Shown here one piece after another: positions 36,162-46,990 of a DNA stretch of 64,000 bases. The notes below the pieces were generated by a model. It was given only the letters and a program-made list of their open reading frames with translations. It had not been told where the DNA came from and searched no databases. The first letter of the stretch is position 1, and every line of letters starts with the position of its first letter. The stretch comes from Sipunculus nudus. Taxonomy: Eukaryota > Annelida > Sipuncula > Golfingiida > Sipunculidae. The position numbers and the translations under genes are program-made. The stretch spans positions 49,878,750 through 49,942,749 of the forward strand of contig CM049318.1 of the NCBI GenBank assembly GCA_026874595.1, in the 5' to 3' direction.

Positions 36162-36165
<4 letters not shown>

Positions 36166-36323
36166 GAATTTCTAGTATTTCAACACTGTGTCTTAATGTA
36201 ATCGACGGTAAAACGCTCGGATTATAGTGTTTTTTTCCCCCTTGTCTTCTGTTTCCACCCATCCCAATGGAACGCCATCAAGTGCCTTGTATTCGTTTTT
36301 ACAACTAGTTGTACAATCCATGT

Positions 36324-36755
36324 TGTAACGAATACAAATTGCTCAGGGGAAAACATTTGGCCGATCTTGGATTCGAACCCATGTTGGTGGCGCACATGTC
36401 CGGCGTTCCAACCGCTTCGCTTGAAAAGCAAGCTTCACTAGCGAGACAGTTCGGTCTGCTTTTATGTCACTCGTAACACACCCCCTCATAAGAGCATTCT
36501 GCTATCAGAACAAGACTAATTATCCCAGGAGTCACACTTTGAGGAGATTATTTCCTGGGCCACAAAATATACCGTCACGTTGGACGAGCCCCCATTTTGT
36601 TACGGTGACAAATTTTTCAGGGGAAAATACTGGGCCGATCCGAGATTCGAACCCATGTCGGTGTAGCACATGTTCGGCGTACCAACCACTTTGCTAGAAA
36701 AGCAAGCTTCACTGGCGAGACAGTTCGGTCCGCTTTTTTTTTGTCACCCGTAACA
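36324..36755 (-). mobile_element. TRIM-like miniature LTR element A, LTRs carrying a tRNA-like pol III module
   Basis: On the minus strand: a 158-bp LTR (36755-36598) from TGTTACGGGTGAC to CACCGTAACA; then AAA and TGGGGGCTCGTCC, which is the tRNA-Pro primer-binding sequence familiar from gammaretroviruses. A 119-bp interior follows, ending in the purine run ATGAGGGGGTG, then a second LTR of 155 bp (36478-36324). The LTRs are direct repeats at roughly 80% identity. A 4-bp target duplication, ATGT, flanks the whole (36320-36323 and 36756-36759). Each LTR holds a box A-like TAGCAAAGTGG or AAGCGAAGCGG, then about 32 bp later GGTTCGAATC, an exact or near-exact box B. No protein is encoded. Confidence 0.85.
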
Positions 36756-37016
36756 ATGTTAAATAAATATTATTTGATTATCAGTTTTATCCAGACTGAA
36801 TGCGTGCATTGCAGGATACCCACTCGTCTAGAAGGTCACACCTGTCAGGTGTTAGGTGTATAGATTCAATGATTCTTTTACCTTAAGGTGATGGTGCAGC
36901 TTTCAGACTCTTTGCCTGTATAAAGATAGATTTAGTACATACTAAGAGGCTCACAACTCTATGCTGTATGCTACGCTTTATTTAAAAAGGATATATTAAG
37001 GCCTATTGGTATCAGG

Positions 37017-37638
37017 TGTTACAGGTGCCCTTTTTATTGTGTGACACGGACGTAACTCGTGTTGTAGCGCCCGTGTCTGGCCGCGTGTTGCACTCTCAGT
37101 TTAATCCGTACTGGTTGAATTCTCGTTGTCATGCTAGCTTGGGACTTTTTCGCGTAGCCGAGCTGGGGCGAGCTCACGTGTGAACCCTGACACGGCGTTC
37201 TCTGTTCTAGTATGTTCTTTGAGCGTGTGTACTGTGTATTATGTTGGAATTTTTTAGACTGTTCGAGAAGTAGAAAATTCTCGGCTTGGGGCGAGAAGTT
37301 ATAAATAGGGGGCTGTGATTTAGTGAGGGAGGGAGGTGAGAGAGTATTCCAGCGGACGGAAGCAAGTTAGTCAGTGTGTGGGACCTATCCGATTGTCCAG
37401 TAATTTCAGGGATTCTACTATTACTAATTCTATACAATTTTGTGCTGCCTGCCTCAAGTTTACTTTCTGGATTGTTACAAGAGCTTTACATTGGACTGTT
37501 ATTCTCCGGGAGATTTTGTGTGGACTTTTAATCCGGCATATACATTTAAAAGGACTTATCGATTTTTTTATTTTATCTCCTTGACAAAATTTATGTTCAT
37601 TACGCATACGTGATCTGTTGGTATTAGGTTCCGTAACA
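37017..37638 (+). mobile_element. Solo LTR, copy 1
   Basis: Begins TGTTACAGGTGCCCTTTTTA and ends TTCCGTAACA, a TG...CA structure with 6-bp terminal inversions (TGTTAC/GTAACA). It has a TATA box (TATAAATAG at 37300) preceded by GTTCGAGAAGT..GAAAATTCTC. It aligns along its length to 58856-59641. The flanking tetranucleotides are CAGG and CAGT, so a target duplication is at best degraded. Orientation is inferred from the TATA box. The superfamily is probably Gypsy-like, not proven. Confidence 0.8.
37300..37308 (+). promoter_or_regulatory. TATA box of solo LTR 1
   Basis: TATAAATAG follows CGGCTTGGGGCGAGAAG. The same context with TATATAAAG occurs in LTR 2 at 59119, so it is conserved between copies. 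Confidence 0.6.
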
Positions 37639-38929
37639 CAGTAATGAGGTTATCTATACGACAAAGACGGTATATTATTAATAAATAGAGTATATGTTAT
37701 CTTTGTATTGTGGTAATTCTGCACGCAAGACTCAGCACCCTTGTATATATTTGTACAGTTTTTATTTTTTTCTGCTACTTTGGTGATATGGTAGCTGAAC
37801 CTTACAAATGAGCTGACATTGACTTTTCTTCATGCCAGCATATACAGCGTGAAATCCAAATTAAGAAGCATTGAATCTACACAGAAAACAGATGTGAGCT
37901 TCTACATATGTAACTATCATGTCTTAGGCGCATCTAGTCTAAATTAATTATCAATAAGTCTTTCCGTTGAAACGCTCATATGGTGTTAAAATACATGTAA
38001 CTGGTACATGTTTATAAATTTTTTTCAAGGAAAATAAAACGATATCTCCTAACTGCACCAACAAAGTTTTACATAAATTAAGTTGATTGTAAAATTTAAT
38101 ATCATGTGTTTTAAATTTTTTTAAATCCTAGCTTTTCTTCACATATATATCAAGCTCCTAATTTGATATAGGACATGAGAGCTAAGTTTGCTTCTTCCAT
38201 GTATCTCTGAAATCAAACAGTGGAAATCAGAAATATTAATATAATAAAATCAAGCCCAGGAAATGCCACTTCCATCCAAAAGTGCAGTATCCACTTCCAT
38301 CCAAAAGTGCAGTATCCAAAAAAATTTACCAAGTTTTATTGTTGGATGTGCTGATGAAAAAGACATTTCATCAAAGACAACCATCTCTTATAGGAATGAT
38401 GATGATCAAATCTGGGGCGCCAGTGTAGAAAGCCGAGCGTTTTACCACTCAACTGTCCATTCATTACATTGAAACAGACATAGGGCTAAAAGGCTAAAAA
38501 TCTATATGTAAAATAAATGTCGGCAGAGATTTATTTATCCATTTGATTTTTCCTAATTGCACTTATGATCCTAATGATTAAGCGTTTACGGATATGTCAC
38601 GTTCCTGTTCCTCTTCAAAACAGTTATATTTGTTAGCATGCAAATAAAGTGAAATTAAAAGGAAGAAATATGAAATATTGCAATCGAAACTGTTCTACAA
38701 TTCCAACATACAAAATGCATAATAAAAACAGAAAATGTACCCAAGCAAATGACATTTTCATTTGATTACAATCACAAAGTATGCAACTACTGTGCAGTAC
38801 TCGACATATAGTGTTTGGTGTTTGATGTGCTAGTAGACAATGGCAAATTCAGCACAGTTCCTATATTAAAAAAAACAGAATTCATTCACAGATTTAATTT
38901 ACAGACTGGAAACTTTAAAGATGAATTTC

Positions 38930-39150
38930 TCGACCCCAAAACATGGAAATAACGCACTTGCAATGGATTCTATGACAAATATAGCGAGATGTATTAATAT
39001 TTTTAACTCGGCGGTCATCATGGCCGCCATCTTGAATTCTGACCAGGAGGGCGGTTATCTGAAAATATTAAGTATGCATGGTCTTGACAACTCCATATGC
39101 CAAGTTTCATATTTCTTTCATTTTTTGCTCAATTCTTATCTTAACTGCTG
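38930..39150 (+). repeat. Dispersed 'GATGGC' repeat, plus-strand copy
   Basis: Inverted relative to the copies at 35500-36110. A 25-bp perfect tandem duplication (CCACTTCCATCCAAAAGTGC...) lies upstream at about 38266-38315. Confidence 0.6.
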
Positions 39151-41029
39151 AACTATAAGTTGTTTGCGAGTGGGCACCTGCCGGGAAAGAGCACTATCGA
39201 CCATTTATGGAATTTCTAAGAGCGGGCGTCAACGCAAGCCGCTTTCGTTCATGCTCAAACGGTTTCATCTCCGGAAAACATCGGATCGAAGAAAAATTCT
39301 GTATACCTGACATGGCCATGTGTTGTGTAGCCCCGGTACCGCCACAAGACCCGGGCGCGGCCGTTGCTATAATTGGTTTAATATCCGCCAGTGAATGATT
39401 TAACGCAAATAGGAACGGCCACATGTTGGTCTCAATAAGTCACTATCTTTAAGTGAAAACGTCGTTCACCAGCCTAATTGTAACTTTGGGTTATAATGTT
39501 TCCGCTTTTACCGCGTGTACAATCATGTCCCCTCTGCTCACCAGGACATGTTTCCCCCATAAAAGAACAGGCCTTTAATATTTTCTTTTTATGTTTACTT
39601 GCAGCACGGCTATGTCTGTCCCGGGTATTCGGGGGAGTCTTAATCAGAGACATTTTAGTTTCTGCCTAAAGGTGTTTTCTTCAACATATAGTGTAACATT
39701 ATGTTTTAAGTACTTACATTTACTTTAAATGCGTACAAAGCGCGTTCTTTGTCAAATGATATTGAATTGTATTTTGAATTAACATGGAAGAAGTGGGGAG
39801 GGAAGCTGAAAACAACAAGTAGCAGTTCCTTTTTACAATTATCACTAATTATAATTATTATGTTTAATTATGGACCACGAAGAAAAACACGCATCAGCTA
39901 GATCCAGGTGCCTGTCTGTGTATTTTATATACTTGGGCTATCACACATAGTAATAAGCCAGTATGTAAACATACTGAGACATCAGCTGGGTCAAACATAT
40001 CTGTGTACCATAATTTCTTTTATTAAATTGGAGATACAGGAGGCCAGAGATCGTGCACATGGGACACGGAAAATATGAAAGGTTTGTGTATTTCTTACAT
40101 AAGTATTAGTTAACTTAAGAAGGGTGTTCGTTTACGGCCAAAATATTACACTTAACATAATGCGTTCGTCGGAAGAACTGTATGTATATCAGTATTGTGG
40201 TCGAGTTATGAGTCTGTTACGTGAATTTTATTGAGGTCGTACACTTCATTATTTTTAGAGAACACATGGGATTATCCAACATTGATCGACAGCGGCAGGA
40301 CTTACTCGTAGATACGCCTTGTGTTTTTTGGACGAATTTCCATAAAAAGTCATTATTACACTTTCGATGATCTTTAAAGAATCATCGACTAAATAAAACG
40401 ATTTTTGACATTTTTTTTTAAAGTTATTTATTGCCATTACCATCCGACTCGATCGCAGAGTAAAAGGATAAAAAATAATGACGAATAAAGATGTGATATG
40501 CACGCTCCCTTTGATTAGTCCATGTGTGACCCTTATTCATGAGGCGTCTGTTATAGTATCGGTGATTGGTTCCTGTCGGATCATCGGTCATGTTTTTATA
40601 ATCCATACAGGATAAATTGTCATACGAAACTGACACTTCGACAGGTACCAAAAAAATATCATTCTGAGTACATCATCCTGAGCAATGTCTCACCGTATCA
40701 GTCGCTAATCAGGTTAATAAATAAGGTCTTTGACCTAAAGCGCATACGAAATACCCGACCTGGCCTGGGTCATGACCTCTGACCGCCCATATATTTAAAC
40801 ACCTAGGAAAGCGATAACGTTATTATTCCTGGTTCAAGGCCAATAAAAGAATAATTTGGCCCGGAATCATGATGACAATGTCACTTCAGGAAAGTGTGGC
40901 TCAGCGGAAATTACAGTCATTTGTGACATTTGAAGGTCTTCTGTTTGTTGCTATTGCTACCTATATCTAAATAATGAAATTATCTTAAAGTGATGAGAAG
41001 CGTACTAGAAGCAAAACATATTTACATTT

Positions 41030-41236
41030 GTATTGACACGGGCCATTTCGGCCTTCAGGTGTCCGTTAGCGGGGATGATTTTAACTGTAGGGTAAAAAAG
41101 GGACCGGTGTCCTGAATAGCGGGGTGTCCGCCCAAGAGGGGTAATTCAAGTAGTAAACACGGTTTGTCGTCCCGAAGACTGTCCGTTACACGGGTTGTCC
41201 GCCCAAGAGGAGTGTCCGCAGCCCGGGGTTCAATGT
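41030..41236. mobile_element. Mariner-MITE-like fragment rich in GTGTCCG
   Basis: Repeated GTGTCCGCCCAAGAGG and GTCCGTTA words, ending CCCGGGGTTCAATGTATA, a terminus related to the TACA(A/G)TGAAAC family. The left inverted end is not evident, so this may be a truncated copy. A (TA)n tract follows immediately. Confidence 0.5.
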
Positions 41237-41239
41237 ATA

Positions 41240-41301
<62 letters not shown>
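41232..41301. repeat. (TA)n microsatellite
   Basis: About 60 bases of alternating TA abutting a MITE-like end. Confidence 0.95.
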
Positions 41302-41302
<1 letters not shown>

Positions 41303-43244
41303 GATAAATAAAAAACGATATTTCAATATTCGTGAGTTTATTAAAATAAGTACAACCACTGAAGATAAATCACGCCACTGGTTCCAACCCCTGAAAAAAA
41401 TGCTAAGCAACCCCTTATTTATAAAGCATAGTTTTCTTAAGACCAGGCCAGGGTCAGATATGTCCCTAGATTTGCACAGCCTTGTTCAGGGCTGATCACG
41501 AAGAGTCAATATCGATTGATATTTTTTTCACGTTTTTGTTCATTGGGCTTTGAGTCCTTCGGCATCAGGTGTTTTCGGATTTACCCAAGCTTCGAAAAAG
41601 TAAAGTGGTTCCTAATGGGTAAGGTAAAACACCAGAAGCTCTCTTAAAACGCTAAATGTCTTGTTCTTCATGAAGGAAGTTTTATATGAAAAACTACGAA
41701 AGCTAGCTTGCATTCAAAGTGGGTTGAAGGACGCAAGAACGAACTGTTGTATGTATTTGTCGCTTTATATAAAACCGGTTATCAGATTTCAGAAACTCAA
41801 CGAACACAGAATAAAAATATCTTTGTGAGCACATATTACCAAATTATACTGATAAGCATAACATATCGTTTGGATGATTCAATGTTGGCAGTCAAAATAG
41901 ATATTTTATACAGGCATTATTAAAAACCTTAACGATTGATAAATAAGGATTCCATAATAATCCTGAAATATGGATTATCACCCAGAAAACAACCTTAATT
42001 ATATAAATCATTGTATAGGGAACGATGTTTTTTAAATAATAATCTACAGAAGGAAAGTCATATTCGCACAAAGAAGTCCGGAATAACTTTGAGAAGTCCC
42101 GTTTGACTTAAGATGTACGTTTATTCACAGCAAGAAATACCACAAAAAGAAGTCCTATGTGACTTTAAAAGTCCCGTTTGACTTCAGATGAAGTGTTTAT
42201 TCACATCCAGAAATAAAAGCAAACTCATAGCAATCAGCGCAAGCCTCCAAAGAGGTCCTTGTTTATACCTTAGGAAAGTTGTATAGGATTCGAGTCCGCA
42301 CTTTGATTCCAATCCGTACAAGTCCACTTGTTCCAGGACATGCACTCTGACTTTGATTCGATGGTCCTTGACTTCTTTTTGTACTGGATTCTATCTCAGG
42401 CCCAGTGGGGAAATAAAACTACCATCCAAAGTCAAAGACCAATATGAGCGTGGTTTCACGTTGTGCATCCAGTCCCAGATTTAAAACATGCGCACCCGCT
42501 TCTGTATGCCCAACTCTTGGCCCTGCGTTATCAGGCCTCGTTGGTCTGATTACAAATTTTGCTCTGTGGTCATCCTTGTGGTGTAAGCAAAAGAACCTTG
42601 CTCTACAAAGCAGCGGTAAAAAAAGGAGATCTTGAACGACTGCAGTGTATAACCGCTACGCCGGACGCGTAGCGGCCATAGAGTAGGCCTCCGATCGGTC
42701 ATGTCCGAGGGTGTAAACTTTGGGAAGCTATTTTGTAGAACAAAGAGACTTTTCATAACATCTTGCTGATCATAGCTGCGTCGTTCATCAGGGAATCAGA
42801 AGACTGTTCAGGTTTGTCCTACTACTCCATATATCAATCGGGGATTGTCCTAAGTTTAATAAATTTGGGCGAGAAATAACCAGAATCAAGGGATTTATCT
42901 TATTTGTTTGGCTGTAATCGTTTCTCTATTTCGTCAGTCAGGAGAGGCTTGGTGATCCAGTTAATTTCTAACTGAATGTCAGAATGTTATGGTGTTTGGC
43001 ATGTGATTATGATTTTTGTGATAATTTATATTTTTTTTGGTCAATGTTTATGGAGCTATAACGTTTACGTTTTGCCTCCACGAATGGCTGCTACGGAAGG
43101 TTAATGGCTCCAAAAGAGAAACGAGAGTCGTAGTAATATTATAAAGTTCTAAATTGGTGTGTTTTTCGTCATTTGAATTTTCTCTCCTCATCACACTGTT
43201 GAAATTTAAGAGGGTTTGGCGACTTGCCAGTGCCTTTCTGCCGT

Positions 43245-43433
43245 TTGTGTTCAGGAAAATTTACTCTGGATGAATCGGTGCCAAGAGACTCATCGAAAAA
43301 CCATACGTCTCCAACGGAAACATTACTGCTGAAACCAAGCAATCCCAACCTGGAGTTTTGTAGAACAGACGTCCCATGTGGCTACCGAGGAGTCCAACAC
43401 AGAATAACCATTAACATTCTTCCCGCTGTCTGA
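43245..43433 (+). other. Possible orphan terminal exon (uncertain)
   Basis: A good 3' splice site (CCTTTCTGCCGTTTGTGTTCAG) precedes an open frame reading GKFTLDESVPRDSSKNHTS... to a TGA at 43431-43433, Ser/Thr-rich and lacking a hydrophobic span. It could be a terminal exon coding for a cytoplasmic tail. However, its open frame needs entry in phase 1, whereas the last receptor exon ends in phase 0; in phase 0 it closes after about 25 codons. No homology was recognised. Weak support. Confidence 0.2.
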
Positions 43434-46069
43434 CCACAAGAATGAATAAGCATGACTCTTCGAGTATAAGACACAGACTGCAGACGGTGTGGTTAATTGA
43501 ATTAGTTTTCTTAATCCTACATTGTGTGATTTTCTGATTAAATTGTTTTTCCCAATAAGGTTTTTAGAACATCGGTGTATATTTCATTGTACTTTGGTCA
43601 CAGAATGTTCAAGCATCATTTGTTTTAAGAGGTAACACTGAAGGAAAAGAAAGCTCTGTTCTTAAGGTTTAAACAATTGTCAATAGATAGTTATATTATA
43701 TAAAGAACATCTTTAGAGATCTGGACAAAAACTCTTAGTACTGTCGCTATGAGATTTGCACATGGTCATGTTCGTGATCCAGGTCCAAATGGACGCAAAT
43801 ATATAAGACTGAAATTCCCGCCACAAAATGTGTACCGTTGCCTAGATATTTTCAGTGACCGTGACACGTTCACCCTGGGAATACAAATAAGTTAATGTGG
43901 AATTAAACCTTGAAGAGAACTTGCGTGGACCTCGAAATAATTGACAGAATGGCAAGCTACCGGTCCCTGAGCTATTTGTACTCTGATGCCAACTGACCTG
44001 AGCTTCAGACAACCCGGGCTAAATGTATGGAAGCATTGAATGACAACTAGCAATCCTGGTTAGCATATCACACGACGTCCGTCCGCAAAGTACTCAGATA
44101 TCCGAGGTTTTCTTCAAGATCGTCCGTTCGTTACCGACGTATCCACAATTGCCAGGCGTGTAATTGATGGCTATTGACTGGGAATGACAAGCCTGGAATC
44201 CCTCTGTCAGTGATCCGTCGGACAGGGGTCCTTTAAGGGAACACTGCCTCGCTGCACATCTTGGTGATAATCCGGTAAAGCTTCGTGACGATGGGACGTC
44301 TCAGCATCCTCTGTCAGCCCCGTCTCAGAACTTACCATTCTGTAGCCGCAAAACACAGGTAGCCAACAATCACGCACCTGTTTTTCTCACTTTCCCAAAT
44401 TTTAAGATTGATTAATAAACAGTTCATGGCTTATCCTCATCCGTTTTCGTTTATTTAAATGTTATGACAAGCCACAGTGAAACTACCTACTATTTTACTA
44501 TGTTAGGTCCTGAAAGCCTTTGCTGAAATCGTTAACAAATCACTAATTTATGAATTTCATTGGTCTGTTTGACGTTCCATTTATTTAGGTATTTCTTTTC
44601 CTGTATAATTTTATTAAAGATTAGGAAGCTAATGGCCTTGTTTACCATTAGCCTTGTTTAAATCGTCATACAGCATAAGAAAGAATTGGAAATTGATGAA
44701 CCTTTATATTATATTTATTAATTTCTTTGGTGTCCACTAAGTTTGAATGATTTGGTCATTTCGTTCCTCCATGTACGATAAACATTAATGGCGAAATTTG
44801 TAGCAAATGCTTAAAAAAAAAAAAGAGAGCAAATCATGATTAATTGCGCCAAATATGTGTGCAGGATTGTTAAGTTTTGTCAGAACACGCATATAAACAA
44901 TATGTAAAATAATATAATCAACAGTCATACAATTGATCTTCCGTCCTCTTTTCACCGAAAATCCACTATATTCTGCCAAAGGAAAAAATATGTTAGAGCT
45001 TTGATATATTGTGAGACCTATTTTTCATATTTACTCGTCATATTCAAATTAAAATATTCTAATATGAACGAAAATAATTTTGCGCTTAATATACAGAATA
45101 TCCCCATGATAAAAAAAACTACGGGAAAGTTGTGTCAGGAAAATGTATCATACTGCTGTAAAACGAGCAAGGTTCAAATTACCCAGACAGCGTATTGTTC
45201 CCTCGTTACAATCAGCCATGGAACGTCAAGCAGAAACACTGTGGACTGATTAAAAAAATGAAGGTTAATCCATCAGAGGCTTAGGAACGTCTAGGAATTG
45301 GCTGCTCTTATAAAATAACTGATAAACCCAGTAAGCAGGCTTTTAACGGAGTTTGGGGATGTAATAAATGAAACTAGAAAATTGACAGGTCAGGAAGGGC
45401 CCCGCAAAAGATGCAGTCGTTATTAATTGAAGTACTGTGAATTTGGTGTACTTTGGTAGCATAGGCTGATAGAGTGATATTTTAAAATTGAAGAACCTAT
45501 AAAGAACAGCTGACATGTATAAACTGGAAGAAAAGATATAGTAAAGTGAAAATGTTCAAAGCTATCAAAATAATGATATAAAAGAACTGCATGCATTTTT
45601 AGTTTCTGTATCTGCGTATTACCTATGCCAATTATTCTTCGTTAAAGTCTTGGCTGGGTTGTGTCAAATATTTTTCCAGTATTCGTATGTTGAATTGGCC
45701 TTATTAAATGTGAGGCTTGAGTCTACATGAACCTTGTAGTATTAGAGAGAGTCAGCTGCTGGTTAGTAGTGATAAAATGGTCATTATCTTGAACTGAGAT
45801 TCAGCTGTTCTTGGGCTTTGGTCTACAGATGCGCTGTGTTGTGTAGAATGGCTACATATGAATATCAATGTAAATTTGTTGATGGTCACTATAATAGGTC
45901 CTTATTCCTTGAGATGTTGGAAGTGGAGGTAGATTTGTCCAAACATGGTCTACATGAGAGCCACTTTGGTGCGTTGGACCAGTGTATCCTTTTCTTGGGA
46001 ATCTTCAAATTGTCTGTACAAAATATGTTGTAAAAATGTAGTGCTGCTGTACAAGAGTGACTCGAAAAA

Positions 46070-46990
46070 GGTTCATCCATTTCTGGCCTGCTGAAGGAGA
46101 CACCAGCAACTGAACACCAAACTGTGTATTACTTTTTTTTCCTTCTGACCCAAATATCAATAAGCTTCTCCCTTAGGCCATGGGTGATACATATTGTGTT
46201 TGAATCCTATCCATCATATGTTAGGGGAGTTCATCAAATTCTTTTCGAATTATTGCATTAACATCATTTGAGAATCATCTGTCAAGGTCACCCATCTTCG
46301 AACTTGACCTAGCCCTTCATAACAAACATTACTGGTGCAAGTTCAGTGAGTGTTAGTCAAATTGTTTGCGAGCTATTTGGTTAACATCATTTTAGCATTA
46401 TCACCTCTGTGACCTTGAAAATCCATCAAGGTCACCGATCTTCAAACATGATGTAGCCCATCAAAAGGTCCATCACTGCCGTGAGTCTGAGGACCTTATA
46501 TGAAATACTTTTTACGAATTATTGTGTTAACAATGTGTGTCCTTTTGCATGCATATTTGCTAAGAGAGAGCAACCTTACTAGGTGTTCAGTAATGGTTTT
46601 TACCGCATTACAGAAAATTGGCTGACTATGACCATATATCATGCCTCGTTGCTGTTGACATGAGGACCTGTTCTACTGTTAAGGTGGAACAAACAATTAT
46701 GGTTACAATTATGATTTCTGCCCTGCTGAAAGAGGGACCAAAATTTTAATACAATACTGTGAATAACTTTTTTTAACCTTTGACCTCCGGTCCCCAAAAC
46801 CGATAGGGATCTTCCATAATAGATGGTTAATATATATTTCAGGTTTGAATTCAATCCGTCAATCCTAACTGGAGTTATCATCCGGAAAAGAATTTGTGGA
46901 CGGACGGACGGACAGACAGACGGACGGACAGACAGACAGACGGACAGGTCGATTACTATAGGGCACCCGCTTTTCAAACGGGGCCCTAAT
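46070..46990 (+). mobile_element. Pearl-type element with core repeats and (GGAC)n microsatellite
   Basis: Repeated core blocks share CAAGGTCACC(C/G)ATCTTC(G/A)AAC, TTGACCTAGCCCTTCAT and AGTCAAATT/ATTGCATTAACATCATTT. They are followed by a tetranucleotide run of GGAC/GACA (46898-46947), then a conserved end, GTCGATTACTATAGGGCACC, closing with a CCCG...CGGG hairpin at about 46965-46986. This arrangement of core repeats, tetranucleotide microsatellite and fixed 3' end is that of molluscan pearl elements, which are regarded as nonautonomous Helitron-like elements. Overlapping 141-145 codon frames across the end are not genes. The left boundary is approximate. Confidence 0.65.

Larger units (their letters stand above)
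33901..46069 (+). other. Presumed intron 6 or downstream DNA, first part
   Basis: After the GTAAGT donor no further receptor exon was recognised. Named contents: R3 copy (34000-34270), inverted 'GATGGC' repeats (35500-36110 and 38930-39150), (TA)n at 36129-36161 and 41232-41301, a TRIM (36324-36755) and a solo LTR (37017-37638). The stretches 34280-35490, 39160-41030 and 41310-46060 contain only unassigned AT-rich DNA, a GAGTCC patch at about 42285-42400, and one possible orphan exon at 43245-43433. Confidence 0.6.

Noticed and set aside
36362-36460. Functional tRNA gene or ordinary SINE (antisense GATTCGAACCC)
   Set aside because: It lies inside direct LTR repeats with primer site and purine tract; the cloverleaf could not be completed.
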